From NCBI GenBank assembly GCA_016194905.1, contig JACQAP010000028.1:62001-126000 (forward strand): a stretch of DNA of 64,000 nt, in the 5' to 3' direction. The stretch is from Betaproteobacteria bacterium (lineage in GTDB: Bacteria; Pseudomonadota; Gammaproteobacteria; Burkholderiales; JACQAP01). The notes below the pieces were generated by a model. That model made no database searches, had not been told where the DNA came from, and was given only the letters and a program-made list of their open reading frames with translations. Shown piece after piece: positions 36,129-43,971 of this stretch (its first letter is position 1; each line of letters opens with the position of its first letter). The translations under genes were made by a program, and so were the position numbers.

Positions 36129-36917
36129 TCAGAAGCAGGCGCGCACCACGCCGCCGTCCACGCGCAGCGCCGCGCCGTTGGTGGCCGACGAGAGCGGGCT
36201 GCAGACATAAGCGACCAGGCTGGCGACTTCCTCCACCGTGGCGTAGCGCTTGAGCAGCGAGCTTGGGCGGACTTTCTCGAAAAACTCCTTTTCGAATTCC
36301 GGAAAAGGTTTTCCCGCCGCGCGGTTTGCGATGCCGGCCTTGTTGCCGTCGGAGAGCGTCGGTCCGGGCAGCACGGCGTTCACCGTGACGTTGCTGCCGA
36401 CGCAGGTCTCGGCAAGGCCGCGCGAGATCGCCAGTTGCGCGGTCTTGGTCATGCCGTAGTGGATCATGTTGTCCGGAATCTGGATGCCGCTCTCGCTGCT
36501 GATGAACACGATGCGGCCCCAGTTGCGCTGCTTCATGCCCGAGAGATAAGCACGCGAGAGTCTCACACCGCTCATCACGTTGATGTCGAAAAAACGCTGC
36601 CATTCGGCATCGTCGATCTCCTCGAACATCTTGCGCTCGAAAATACCGAGGTTGTTGACCAGAATATCCACGGCCGGAAAGCGTTTGACCATCTCGGCGG
36701 TCGGTCCCGGCGCCGACAGGTCGCCGGCGAAGCCATCCACCCTGGCCTTCGGCGTCGCGACGCGGATCCGGTCCGATGCCTCTTTGACGGCTGCGTCGGT
36801 GCGGCCGTTGATGATGACCCTGGCGCCTTCGGCCGCCAGCAACGCCGCAATGGCAAAGCCGATGCCCTTGGTGGAGCCGGAAACCAGAGCCGATTTATCC
36901 TGTAGCCTGAGATCCAT
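36129..36917 (-). CDS. Short-chain dehydrogenase/reductase
   Basis: A 262-residue SDR. Cofactor motif SGSTKGIGFAIA (residues 13-24), NNLGIF in place of the usual NNAG, catalytic Ser in FISSESGIQ, catalytic Tyr and Lys in YGMTK, then VNAVLPGPT. NNLG occurs in a subset of bacterial SDRs. Its substrate is unknown. It is 18 bases from the hydrolase gene upstream on the same strand, consistent with co-transcription. Confidence 0.88.
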   Translation of the reverse strand: MDLRLQDKSALVSGSTKGIGFAIAALLAAEGARVIINGRTDAAVKEASDRIRVATPKARVDGFAGDLSAPGPTAEMVKRFPAVDILVNNLGIFERKMFEEIDDAEWQRFFDINVMSGVRLSRAYLSGMKQRNWGRIVFISSESGIQIPDNMIHYGMTKTAQLAISRGLAETCVGSNVTVNAVLPGPTLSDGNKAGIANRAAGKPFPEFEKEFFEKVRPSSLLKRYATVEEVASLVAYVCSPLSSATNGAALRVDGGVVRACF

Positions 36918-36935
36918 GCCGCATTTTCTCCCGGT

Positions 36936-37886
36936 TTATTTTTTGAGGTGCTGGTCGAACCAATCGATCGCCAGTCTGGTGGACTGCTCGCGTGCTTCGC
37001 CATAGATATCGTAGTGCGCAATGTTCGGGATCACGACGTATTTCTTCGGATCCGCCGCGCGCTCGTAGGCGAGCTGCGGATGCTGGCGATTGTCGAACAA
37101 CTCCTCGTGTTCCGCGGCGATGAACAGCATCGCGCAATCCCTCACCCTGGCAACGTCGTCCACAGGCGCATAGAGCAGAAATTTCTCGCGGATCGGTGCG
37201 CCGGCCAGATTGCCGATTTCGCGTAGTCCCGGCGGAGGGTAGCCGAGTTCGCCGCGCGCACGCCGCGTGGCGTCGTTGTAACTTTTTTCCAGTGCGTTGG
37301 CCGGAGTCGAAGCGACGGGCTGTCCCATGTAGCCGACCTGGCTGACCAGTGCGCGCACGCGCGGATCGCGCGCGGCAACATAGACGATCAGCCCGCCGGA
37401 AAAACTCGTGCCCCACAATCCGAGACGGTTCTTGTCCACCGCGGGCTCGCCCATCGCCCAGTGGATCACGTTCTGTATGTCCATCGCCTGGTCGAGCGGA
37501 TCCACCATCCCGCGCAGTTCCTGCATTTCTCCCGTGAAACGCCCGTCGACGCCTTTTTCCGTGGTCGCCGTCGCGGTCTCGATCACCCGCGAATGGCTCT
37601 CACCCCAGCCGCGGTAGTCGAAGGCGATGACGAGGTAGCCGGCTTGCGCAAAATCCGTGGCCTGGGGCCGCAACATTGCCGCGGTGCCTCCCCATCCGTG
37701 CGACATGATGATCGTCGGCAGGGGGTGTGAGGCTGGTTTCGGGGTGTAGACCTCGGCGCGCAGGCGCACGCCTTCGCTAACAATGACGGCACTGCGTTCC
37801 TCGACGTCGGCGGCATGTGCGAAACACTGCAGAGCTGCCAGCAGCAGGCTGCCGAGAAGCCGGAGCGGGATTGTCTTGGACGTCAT
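36936..37886 (-). CDS. Exported alpha/beta hydrolase (dienelactone-hydrolase-like)
   Basis: A 316-residue hydrolase with a signal peptide (TSKTIPLRLLGSLLLAALQC, ending AHAAD). Nucleophile elbow GTSFSGG (GxSxGG); oxyanion region MSHGWGGTAAM; DYRGWGES; late catalytic region AAEHEELFDN and NIAHYDIYG. The fold and motifs suggest an esterase or peptidase-like hydrolase acting in the periplasm. The ATG at 37886 is used because the signal peptide begins there; no strong ribosome site is present. It is the first gene of the SDR/HD run. Confidence 0.85.
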   Translation of the reverse strand: MTSKTIPLRLLGSLLLAALQCFAHAADVEERSAVIVSEGVRLRAEVYTPKPASHPLPTIIMSHGWGGTAAMLRPQATDFAQAGYLVIAFDYRGWGESHSRVIETATATTEKGVDGRFTGEMQELRGMVDPLDQAMDIQNVIHWAMGEPAVDKNRLGLWGTSFSGGLIVYVAARDPRVRALVSQVGYMGQPVASTPANALEKSYNDATRRARGELGYPPPGLREIGNLAGAPIREKFLLYAPVDDVARVRDCAMLFIAAEHEELFDNRQHPQLAYERAADPKKYVVIPNIAHYDIYGEAREQSTRLAIDWFDQHLKK

Positions 37887-37986
37887 ATGCGGTTTATTCG
37901 CGGAGTCCGGGTGGGCTCGCCGAGGACGCAAAATCGCGCCCCGGTTTCATCCGATATAGGGATTCCGTTTGCCGCCAAGGCCACAG

Positions 37987-38061
37987 ATACCCTCGCGAAT
38001 ACCCTACGTGCGTAGCACGTCGGAGTACCCTTCTAGCGTGGAGTACCCTTTTAGGGCGCGG
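37987..38061. repeat. Rearranged copy of the TACCCTCGCGAAG repeat module
   Basis: Contains ATACCCTCGCGAA at the left and CGTGGAGTACCCTTTTAGG at the right, as in the 17364 element. Between them is an inserted perfect hairpin (ACGTGC-GTA-GCACGT, about 38006-38020) and a second GGAGTACCCTTCTAG copy. The GAACCACGGA ends are missing. Confidence 0.7.
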
Positions 38062-38089
38062 CTTCAACGCGGAAAACGGGGCGTGCGAT

Positions 38090-38353
38090 TCAGTCCGTGT
38101 CGGTCGATTCGTCCGACCAGCGGCGGCGCGGGCCGGCATAGCCTCCATCCGACATTTCTTCGTCGGGATCATCTTCTTCCCCGTCGAATTTTTCCATCTC
38201 CTTGAGCAGCGACTGCAGTCGCTTTTCCGCGACGGTCTCCCGATCCGCCTCGCCTGATATCTTCTCGATGACGGATGCCGCGCCGGAATAGTCCTTCTTT
38301 GTCTTGATGGGGCGTACTACCCCGTTCAGTTTATTAACGCTGCCTCGTGTCAT
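38090..38353 (-). CDS. Small acidic protein, HigA-antitoxin-like N-terminus
   Basis: An 87-residue protein. The segment VRPIKTKKDYSGAASVIEKI resembles the N-terminal helix of HigA-type antitoxins (RPIKTxxDYxxAL), but no helix-turn-helix follows. Instead there is a Glu/Asp-rich stretch and an Arg-rich end (GPRRRWSDES). No toxin gene is adjacent. The ATG at 38353 follows a G-rich ribosome site (AAGGGGG) that sits in the loop of a small hairpin (TTTGCC / GGCAAA). Its role is uncertain; it could be an orphan or decayed antitoxin. Confidence 0.6.
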   Translation of the reverse strand: MTRGSVNKLNGVVRPIKTKKDYSGAASVIEKISGEADRETVAEKRLQSLLKEMEKFDGEEDDPDEEMSDGGYAGPRRRWSDESTDTD

Positions 38354-38623
38354 GTTTGCCCCCTTTGGCAAAGACGCCCAGTCCTCCGGGGGCGTCAGAC
38401 CAATTCTGCTCCTACTTCGGCTGGCTTTCGAGGCATTGATCCGCGTCCTTGCCTTCCTGCCTCCGCCAGCAATTCCGCCAATCGTACACGCTCTTCGTGG
38501 TCGGCGATTTTCCGGAGGATTGTGGCCGCAGTGTACCGCAGGAAATCGGTCCGGTTTTCGCCACTGGCGAAGTTGGAGCGGCAGGCGCCGAAGTCGGTGC
38601 AGCGGGCGCTAGGCGAAGTCCGG

Positions 38624-39457
38624 TCAGTTTGACTTGGCGGCCTGTGCAAACCACCCGGCCGTGGCATCGTCGGCGGGAAAGAACAGTTCGAGCCGCAGGT
38701 TTTGCAACGAGACATCGAGCGGCGTACCCATGGTCGCGATCATCGAGAAGAGCGCGAGCCGTGTATCGCCCTTGCGAAATCGTACGACGAGGGTCGGCGG
38801 CAAATCGCGATCGGCATGCGAGGCCTGCGTGATCTGACCTACGCCGGGGAGCAGGAGCATTTTCTTCAGCAGGTCCGCGGCCAGCGTTCCCGCGACTTCA
38901 AGCGTGGCTTCCGCACGCAAACGCCGGATCGACCAGACCGCGACTTCTTCCCAGTTTTCGACGAAGGGCCGCAAGCCTTCCGGATTCAAAAGTATTTCGA
39001 TGCCGTTCATTGGTGCCTGGGATTCGAGCGCTCCGGTCCCGGCCGTCAGGAATGCGATCAGTGCACCCAGCGGGCGATTTGCGCGCAGGGTGTAGTGGGC
39101 ATGATCGACCACCAAGGCGGGATAGGGCTCCTGCTGGCGCAATGCATGGTCGAGCGCGAGGTCGACCGGCCTCATATCCGCGGCGTCCAGCCCGCGATCC
39201 TTGTACACCGGCGCAAAGCCGGCGCAGAGCAGCATCGCATTCTGCTGTCCCAGGGGCACATCGAGCGCGGAAGCAAGGTGCAGCACCATGCCGCGGCTCG
39301 GCCGGCTCCTGCCTGACTCCAGGAAGCTCAGATGCCGTTGCGACAGACCGCAGTTGAGCGCGAGATCGAGCTGGCTCGCGCCGCGCGCCTTGCGCCATTC
39401 GCGCAACATGGGGCCGAAGCTGGCGGTGGTCGAAGCGTGTCGGGTCGAGATCGTCAT
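38624..39457 (-). CDS. XRE-family regulator with MmyB-like ligand domain
   Basis: A 277-residue transcription factor. The N-terminal helix-turn-helix is at about 13-65 (LREWRKARGASQLDLALNCGLSQRHLSFLESGRSRPS). The remaining 200 residues match the MmyB-like ligand-binding region (LLCAGFAPVY, DHALRQQEPYPALVVD, WEEVAVWSIRRLRAEA, LVVRFRKGDTRLALFSMIATMGTPLDVSLQNLRLELFFPAD). It probably represses itself and the divergent gene at 39579 through the palindrome at 39489-39511. ATG at 39457 chosen; the longer frame has no ribosome site and would cover the operator. Confidence 0.92.
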   Translation of the reverse strand: MTISTRHASTTASFGPMLREWRKARGASQLDLALNCGLSQRHLSFLESGRSRPSRGMVLHLASALDVPLGQQNAMLLCAGFAPVYKDRGLDAADMRPVDLALDHALRQQEPYPALVVDHAHYTLRANRPLGALIAFLTAGTGALESQAPMNGIEILLNPEGLRPFVENWEEVAVWSIRRLRAEATLEVAGTLAADLLKKMLLLPGVGQITQASHADRDLPPTLVVRFRKGDTRLALFSMIATMGTPLDVSLQNLRLELFFPADDATAGWFAQAAKSN

Positions 39458-39488
39458 AGCGCCTTTTTCCTCTTCCTTGCGATTTCTG

Positions 39489-39511
39489 GCAATTACCCCG
39501 GAGGTAATTGC
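39489..39511. promoter_or_regulatory. Palindromic operator between divergent genes
   Basis: A perfect 9-bp inverted repeat, GCAATTACC and GGTAATTGC, separated by CCGGA. It lies 32 bases upstream of the XRE regulator start and 68 bases upstream of the divergent exported protein. This is the expected place and symmetry for autoregulation by a dimeric XRE protein. Confidence 0.75.
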
Positions 39512-39578
39512 GGCACCTCCCGTGGCGGCACGATGATGCCTCCGCAACTTCGCAACTTCAACCGTAAAGGAGAGCACC

Positions 39579-40166
39579 ATGACTGCGCTGACTCACGAAG
39601 TGTCCCTCTCGCGTTCCATCATCCACAAGCCGGCTGTACTGGATCGATTTAAATTTCTTTTGCCCGCTTGTCTGGCGTTTCTTGCTTCTCAAGAGGCATT
39701 TTGTCAAGACAGGCAGACGGTGGCGTACAGCCTTCCCGCCGGCAGCAGCCGATTCACGCAAGAGCAGGTGATCGAGGTCGGCGATGTCCCGGGCCACAAG
39801 CTGCGCATTTTCGAGAGCCATGTCGATTACAGGGACGTGAACCTTGCCTTCGGCGGCGTGAAGATGAAGGAGAGCTTTACGCGCGGCTCCTCCGACTACA
39901 CCAACGGTACCGGTACCGCGAACAACTATGCCGTCTACCTGCTCGAGGACGGCAACAAGCTGTTCGCCAAAGAGTCCGGGGTGGGGCAGGTGACGGTCAC
40001 CGCGGATGGAGCGATTGCGCTCAAGTACGCAGTGATGGCGACTTTTACCGGAGGCACCGGCAGGTTCCGCGGCATCAGGGGGCAACTTCGCGGCAACGTG
40101 GTGCGAGTGCCGGGTGAAAGCTCCATAAAAGCCGACGTCAACGGCGAGTACTGGATCGAAGAGTAG
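39579..40166 (+). CDS. Exported beta-barrel protein, allene-oxide-cyclase/dirigent-like
   Basis: A 195-residue protein with a hydrophobic export segment at about 24-42 (KFLLPACLAFLASQEAFC) after an unusually long N-region. The mature part is beta-rich, ending in ATFTGGTGRFRGIRGQLRGNV, a segment typical of the AOC-barrel/dirigent-like fold. Bacterial members are poorly known; many bind lipids or small hydrophobic ligands. Strong ribosome site (AAAGGAGAGCACC). It is divergent from, and probably controlled by, the XRE/MmyB-like regulator, which suggests induction by a small ligand. Confidence 0.7.
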   Translation: MTALTHEVSLSRSIIHKPAVLDRFKFLLPACLAFLASQEAFCQDRQTVAYSLPAGSSRFTQEQVIEVGDVPGHKLRIFESHVDYRDVNLAFGGVKMKESFTRGSSDYTNGTGTANNYAVYLLEDGNKLFAKESGVGQVTVTADGAIALKYAVMATFTGGTGRFRGIRGQLRGNVVRVPGESSIKADVNGEYWIEE

Positions 40167-40245
40167 CGACGATATCAGCGGCGGCTGCCGAAGAGAATTT
40201 CGGCATCCTCCGACCGTTCCCATGCCATGGACAAGAGGGATTGGA

Positions 40246-40641
40246 ATGGGCGCCATCGATTCTCATCTGAAGGCATTTGTTTCCACGGAGTTCAACACTG
40301 GCCGGATCGGCCGGCTCTCGGCCAAGAGACTGTCTCTGGCGATCGGATATATCCGCGAACACCTGGCGGATGATGTACGTCTGAAAGACATTGCCGGAGC
40401 GGCCGGATTGAGCACGTTTCATTTTTCCCGCGCATTCAGAAATACCACCGGCGTTGCGCCGTACGGTTATTTGCGCCAGGCTCGCGTCGAACGGGTCAGG
40501 GAATTGTTGGTCGGAAGCGACAAGACGCTGTCGCAGATCGCCACGGAAGCGGGCTTCTCGGATCAGAGCCACATGAGCAAAATCTTCAAGCGATTCACCG
40601 GCGTCGCGCCCAGGGCGTTCAGAAACCGTGCGACCAGTTGA
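40246..40641 (+). CDS. AraC-family regulator, DNA-binding domain only
   Basis: A 131-residue protein consisting almost entirely of the two AraC helix-turn-helix motifs: IREHLADDVRLKDIAGAAGLSTFHFSRAFRNTTGVAPYGYL and LSQIATEAGFSDQSHMSKIFKRFTGVAPRAFR. There is no effector domain, so it resembles SoxS/MarA-type stand-alone activators or a regulator that lost its N-terminus. The ATG at 40246 has AGAGGG upstream. It follows the exported barrel gene by about 80 bases and could regulate it or a distant target. Confidence 0.85.
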   Translation: MGAIDSHLKAFVSTEFNTGRIGRLSAKRLSLAIGYIREHLADDVRLKDIAGAAGLSTFHFSRAFRNTTGVAPYGYLRQARVERVRELLVGSDKTLSQIATEAGFSDQSHMSKIFKRFTGVAPRAFRNRATS

Positions 40642-40719
40642 CTGCTGTGACGACGAATCGGCTTGCCGGCCGACACCGTCGCTGCGGCGGACTGGGTGCC
40701 GATCCCGGACCCGCTGCGT

Positions 40720-41184
40720 TCAACCCGCGACATCGGGCAGTCCGGCCTCCTTTCTGCGTCTATGAAGGATGATCAAAATCCCCGTCGCCATGCCCACCAG
40801 TGCGTGAGCCCAGCCAAGCGCAGGACGGATCGGTTCCGGTGCGAAGTAGTAGAGGAAGTAACCGGTGGTCGCCAATGCCGCGGCCAGCACGCACAACGTG
40901 ACGCCGGAACTGCGCTGGGATGCCCAGTGATGCCGACGAGTTACCCTCCAGCCATGCGGAACGTGGGAGGCGGACAGCACCCCGAACATGAACAACCCCC
41001 CGAACGCGGCAAGTCCGTGCACGCGAAGCATCCATGATTCCATCGGGTGAGGCAGTTCGCCCGCTCCCGCTCCGACGCTGTAATGCACCACGAGCCAAAG
41101 CACGCCGCTGAGCATCAGCACTGCTCCGGTACAGTACAGGACCTGGCGCTGCCAGCGCGCAAGGCGATTGACGGGAAGGTTCAT
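40720..41184 (-). CDS. Four-helix membrane protein, probable electron-transfer component
   Basis: A 154-residue protein with four hydrophobic helices and several conserved-looking histidines near membrane faces: VVHYS (helix 1), RVHGLAAFGG and SASHVPHGW (helix 2), and WAHALVGMATG (helix 4). The arrangement suggests a small b-type cytochrome or ferric-reductase-like membrane subunit, but haem ligation is inferred only. It is the last gene of a run with ApbE, an FMN-binding protein and a porin, which supports a role in moving electrons to an exported flavin. Confidence 0.65.
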   Translation of the reverse strand: MNLPVNRLARWQRQVLYCTGAVLMLSGVLWLVVHYSVGAGAGELPHPMESWMLRVHGLAAFGGLFMFGVLSASHVPHGWRVTRRHHWASQRSSGVTLCVLAAALATTGYFLYYFAPEPIRPALGWAHALVGMATGILIILHRRRKEAGLPDVAG

Positions 41185-41211
41185 AGGGCGACAAAGCGCG
41201 GTTTGCGGCGC

Positions 41212-41961
41212 TCAGTGCAACCAGGCCTGTGCGCCGTGGCGGGATAATAACGGTAAAAGGGTATTTCCCGTGATCGCTACCAGCTTGGTCAGCGCGTCGG
41301 CCCACAGGCACAACGGCGCCGCTACGCTGACGTGCGCGCGCACGGGCCGCAGGGCCGTGGCCCGGGAACGGCTGCCGCGATCGAAATGGCTGGTTGCAAA
41401 AGCGCCATTGCTGATTGTCGCGAAACTACGCACGCCGCCCAGCGTTTCGTCGCGCAGCGATAGCGGCAATTCGGCGTCGCCGAAGGCGCGCAGATCGCCG
41501 CCGGCGTTCACCCATCCGCTCTCGCATCCGTTCGAGAGCATCGCCTCCACGGCACGATCCACCGCATAACCCTTGCCGATGCCGCCGGGGTCCAGGCGAA
41601 CGTCGCCGCTCAGCTTGTAAAGACGCACCCCATCGCAATGCCAGCCCCCGGGCGCCGAGCCCAATGTTATGTCGAAGAGTCCATCGGAGGCTTCTTGCAG
41701 GCCGCGTGCTGCCGAAAGCACCTCGGCCGTAGGGGACCGGATCGCAAGGCTTGCGCCGGCGGGTAACGCATGAAAGCGGGTAATGTCGCTTTCCGCCTCG
41801 AAGCGCGACAGGCAGGCCTGGATCCCGGAGATGGCCTCGAATGCGGCGCGGATCATTTTCTCACCGCCGGTACCGCAATCGCGAACGCCCACTTCCACCA
41901 GGGTCCCGAGCATCGGCCTGGCGCGGCGCAGCCAGTTGGTACCCAAGGCGCCGGAGATCAT
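41212..41961 (-). CDS. apbE: FAD:protein FMN transferase
   Basis: A 249-residue ApbE. It transfers FMN from FAD to a Thr of exported target proteins. Motifs: RPMLGTLVEV, SRFEAESDITRF, DPGGIGKGYAVDRA (usual LGGIAKGYAVD) and VNAGGDLRAFG. It is shorter than typical ApbE (about 300-350) and has no signal peptide, so it may act in the cytoplasm or be compact. Its ATG overlaps the stop of the FMN-binding protein gene in an ATGA, so enzyme and substrate are translated together. Confidence 0.9.
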   Translation of the reverse strand: MISGALGTNWLRRARPMLGTLVEVGVRDCGTGGEKMIRAAFEAISGIQACLSRFEAESDITRFHALPAGASLAIRSPTAEVLSAARGLQEASDGLFDITLGSAPGGWHCDGVRLYKLSGDVRLDPGGIGKGYAVDRAVEAMLSNGCESGWVNAGGDLRAFGDAELPLSLRDETLGGVRSFATISNGAFATSHFDRGSRSRATALRPVRAHVSVAAPLCLWADALTKLVAITGNTLLPLLSRHGAQAWLH

Positions 41962-42497
41962 GGCAATGCTCCGCTGCTGCGGGCGAGATCGATCACGTTG
42001 ACGATGCGCTTGACGCCCTCGGTTACATGGTTGCAGCTCAGCGTCGCTCCACTGATGTTGGCAATGTCGTCGCCGACACGCATGGGCGACGCGAGGGTCG
42101 TGCCGACAAACTGTTTGCGCCACGCAGGAAGGCGGATCTCGTGGCCATGGCTTTCACGGTAGGACAGCACCTCGACCTGTTTGACGGCGCCGTCGAGTCC
42201 GATGCCGACTGCGTAGGTGATCAGTTCGAACTTGCCGACGACTTCGTCCACCACCACGAAGCCGATAGTCGAGGCGCCACGCTGCGCCTGACGCACCTGC
42301 CAGCGTGCGGAACGGGCCCGTACACCCCGGGCATCGAGTTTCTGCATCTGCGCGGTATCGAGTGCAATTTCGCGTGTCTCGAACCGATCGGCCTCCGGAA
42401 ACATCATTTTGGTCGCCTGATCGGCAGTCAGGTAATCGACTGCGAACACGCTCGCTGGCGCCAGCGCAACGGTCGCAGCCGCAAGGACGATACGCAT
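41958..42497 (-). CDS. Exported FMN-binding domain protein
   Basis: A 179-residue protein with a signal peptide (MRIVLAAATVALAPASVFA). The C-terminal half is the small FMN-binding domain found in RnfG/NqrC-type proteins, with the flavinylation motif SGATLS at about residue 150. The Thr is the expected covalent FMN site, and ApbE is the next gene. It should act as a periplasmic one-electron carrier. The start overlaps the porin stop by one base (TGATG). Confidence 0.9.
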   Translation of the reverse strand: MRIVLAAATVALAPASVFAVDYLTADQATKMMFPEADRFETREIALDTAQMQKLDARGVRARSARWQVRQAQRGASTIGFVVVDEVVGKFELITYAVGIGLDGAVKQVEVLSYRESHGHEIRLPAWRKQFVGTTLASPMRVGDDIANISGATLSCNHVTEGVKRIVNVIDLARSSGALP

Positions 42498-43792
42498 CAG
42501 AAGCTCCAGCCGAGGCCCAGGTCGAACCGGTTGGCGTCGTCGTTCTCGCGGAACCTCTGTACGTCGGCCTTCAACACGATGCCTGGCGTCACCTGGAAGT
42601 TCGCTCCGACCGTTATGACCCGTTCGGTGGGGGCCGCGTCAGGCGTGAGGCCGACGCCCAAGTCGGCAAAGCTGCGTGCCGTGTTGAACTGTTCCCAGCG
42701 CACGAACGGCGAGAGCACGTAGTCATTGTGCATCCATAGTTTGTACGCTGCCTGCGCATACCAGCCGTCGAAGGATTTCGGGATCAATGTCGGATTGCCG
42801 ACCAACGTGGTGTTCAACTCCGCGGTTTTGGAAATGCTGCCGCGCGCATAAAGCGCAGCCAAATCCCAGCGGCCCGGCGTCCAGCGTGCATGCAGATCCC
42901 AGAGGGTGACACGCGAATTCGTTATGGCCTGACCTTGCGTGGCTCCGCCCGTAAACAGCCCGCCGCCCAGTTGCAGACCCGGAACGCCGCGCCAGTTGAG
43001 TGCGCCGAAAACCGAAAGATCGCGCCCCTTTGCCAGTGCGAGCTCCTGATGGATGGAACCCAGCGGCGATTCGGCGCCCTCCGTCGAAGTGGCATCCCAT
43101 TTGTTGAGATCGAATCCGGTACTGATGCCGGTTTGCAGCGTGAATCCGTTTTCGAAATTCCCCACGAATTGCAGTCCGCCTTCGCGCCAGGTTGTCGGAA
43201 TGATTGCCGTCTCGACGAAGTTGCGCTCCACTCCGTAGTACGCCGTCGGTTCGTGCTTTTCGTTGAGCAGGCCCAGCGGAATGAGGAACAGGCCGCCACG
43301 CGCGGACCATGTGGGATTCAGCGCGTGTTCAACGTATGCCTGCTCGACCTCGACTTCTCCGGGATCGGAGGCTGACGAGACCGCATGCTCCACCTCGAGT
43401 TCCGTCACTACCTTGTTGTTCGGGTCGAAGCGGTGCTGGAAGCCCAGCACGAACCGGCGCACGTCGACCTCGGTGTTTTCCGTAGCCTTGGTGGGACGGT
43501 TGTAATTGATTTCGCCATAACTGAAAAGAACAGTGGCTGGCCCGGATGGGCTCGACGGTGCGGCCGCGACATCGGCAGCAGGAACAGTGGCGGGCACCGG
43601 GGCGGCCTTGCTTTGGTCCTGCATCTGCTTGAGCTGCACCTTTACTTTCGCCAACTCGTCGGCAAGCTGATCGACTTTTCGCGCCAGTTCCCGTTCGGCG
43701 GCAGTCTGCGCGAAACCGGCCGTCGCTGTCAGCGCCAGGATCGCGGCGAACAGGAAATTGAGAGAGGGCGCCAGCAGGCGAATTCGGTTCAT
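42497..43792 (-). CDS. Outer-membrane porin, phosphate-selective porin-like
   Basis: A 431-residue protein with a signal peptide (ending GFAQ), a short coiled segment (ARKVDQLADELAKVKVQLKQMQ, about 36-60), then a Pro/Ala linker and a beta-barrel of alternating strands ending in the outer-membrane signature GLGWSF. The coiled N-terminus may trimerise or contact peptidoglycan. Its position as first gene of the FMN/ApbE operon suggests it admits the substrate or acceptor of that redox chain (for example a metal chelate), which is inference. Confidence 0.85.
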   Translation of the reverse strand: MNRIRLLAPSLNFLFAAILALTATAGFAQTAAERELARKVDQLADELAKVKVQLKQMQDQSKAAPVPATVPAADVAAAPSSPSGPATVLFSYGEINYNRPTKATENTEVDVRRFVLGFQHRFDPNNKVVTELEVEHAVSSASDPGEVEVEQAYVEHALNPTWSARGGLFLIPLGLLNEKHEPTAYYGVERNFVETAIIPTTWREGGLQFVGNFENGFTLQTGISTGFDLNKWDATSTEGAESPLGSIHQELALAKGRDLSVFGALNWRGVPGLQLGGGLFTGGATQGQAITNSRVTLWDLHARWTPGRWDLAALYARGSISKTAELNTTLVGNPTLIPKSFDGWYAQAAYKLWMHNDYVLSPFVRWEQFNTARSFADLGVGLTPDAAPTERVITVGANFQVTPGIVLKADVQRFRENDDANRFDLGLGWSF

Positions 43793-43971
43793 GAGTTTTC
43801 TCCAGATGTTGTGTGTTCGTTACCTATGCAACTGGTCCAGCAATGAAAGCGGTTGCGAATGCAGTCAATCGAATAAAACTGGCAAGACTGGCCAATCAAG
43901 TCCTCCGCTAATCCGCTGCAAGCCGACAGGCATCGCGGGATTGCCACCACTTCGTCATCGGAGTCGAAAAT

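Noticed and set aside
38395-38600. Coding-like patch on the minus strand (LRYTAATILRKIADHEERVRLAELLAEAG)
   Set aside because: The peptide looks helical and plausible, but there is no usable start codon with a ribosome site before it and no family recognised. It could be a gene remnant between the XRE regulator and the orphan antitoxin-like gene.
38090-39457. Toxin-antitoxin pair formed by the small acidic gene and the XRE gene
   Set aside because: The XRE gene carries a long MmyB-like ligand domain and its own operator with a divergent target. The gap between the two is about 270 bases, and neither resembles a toxin.
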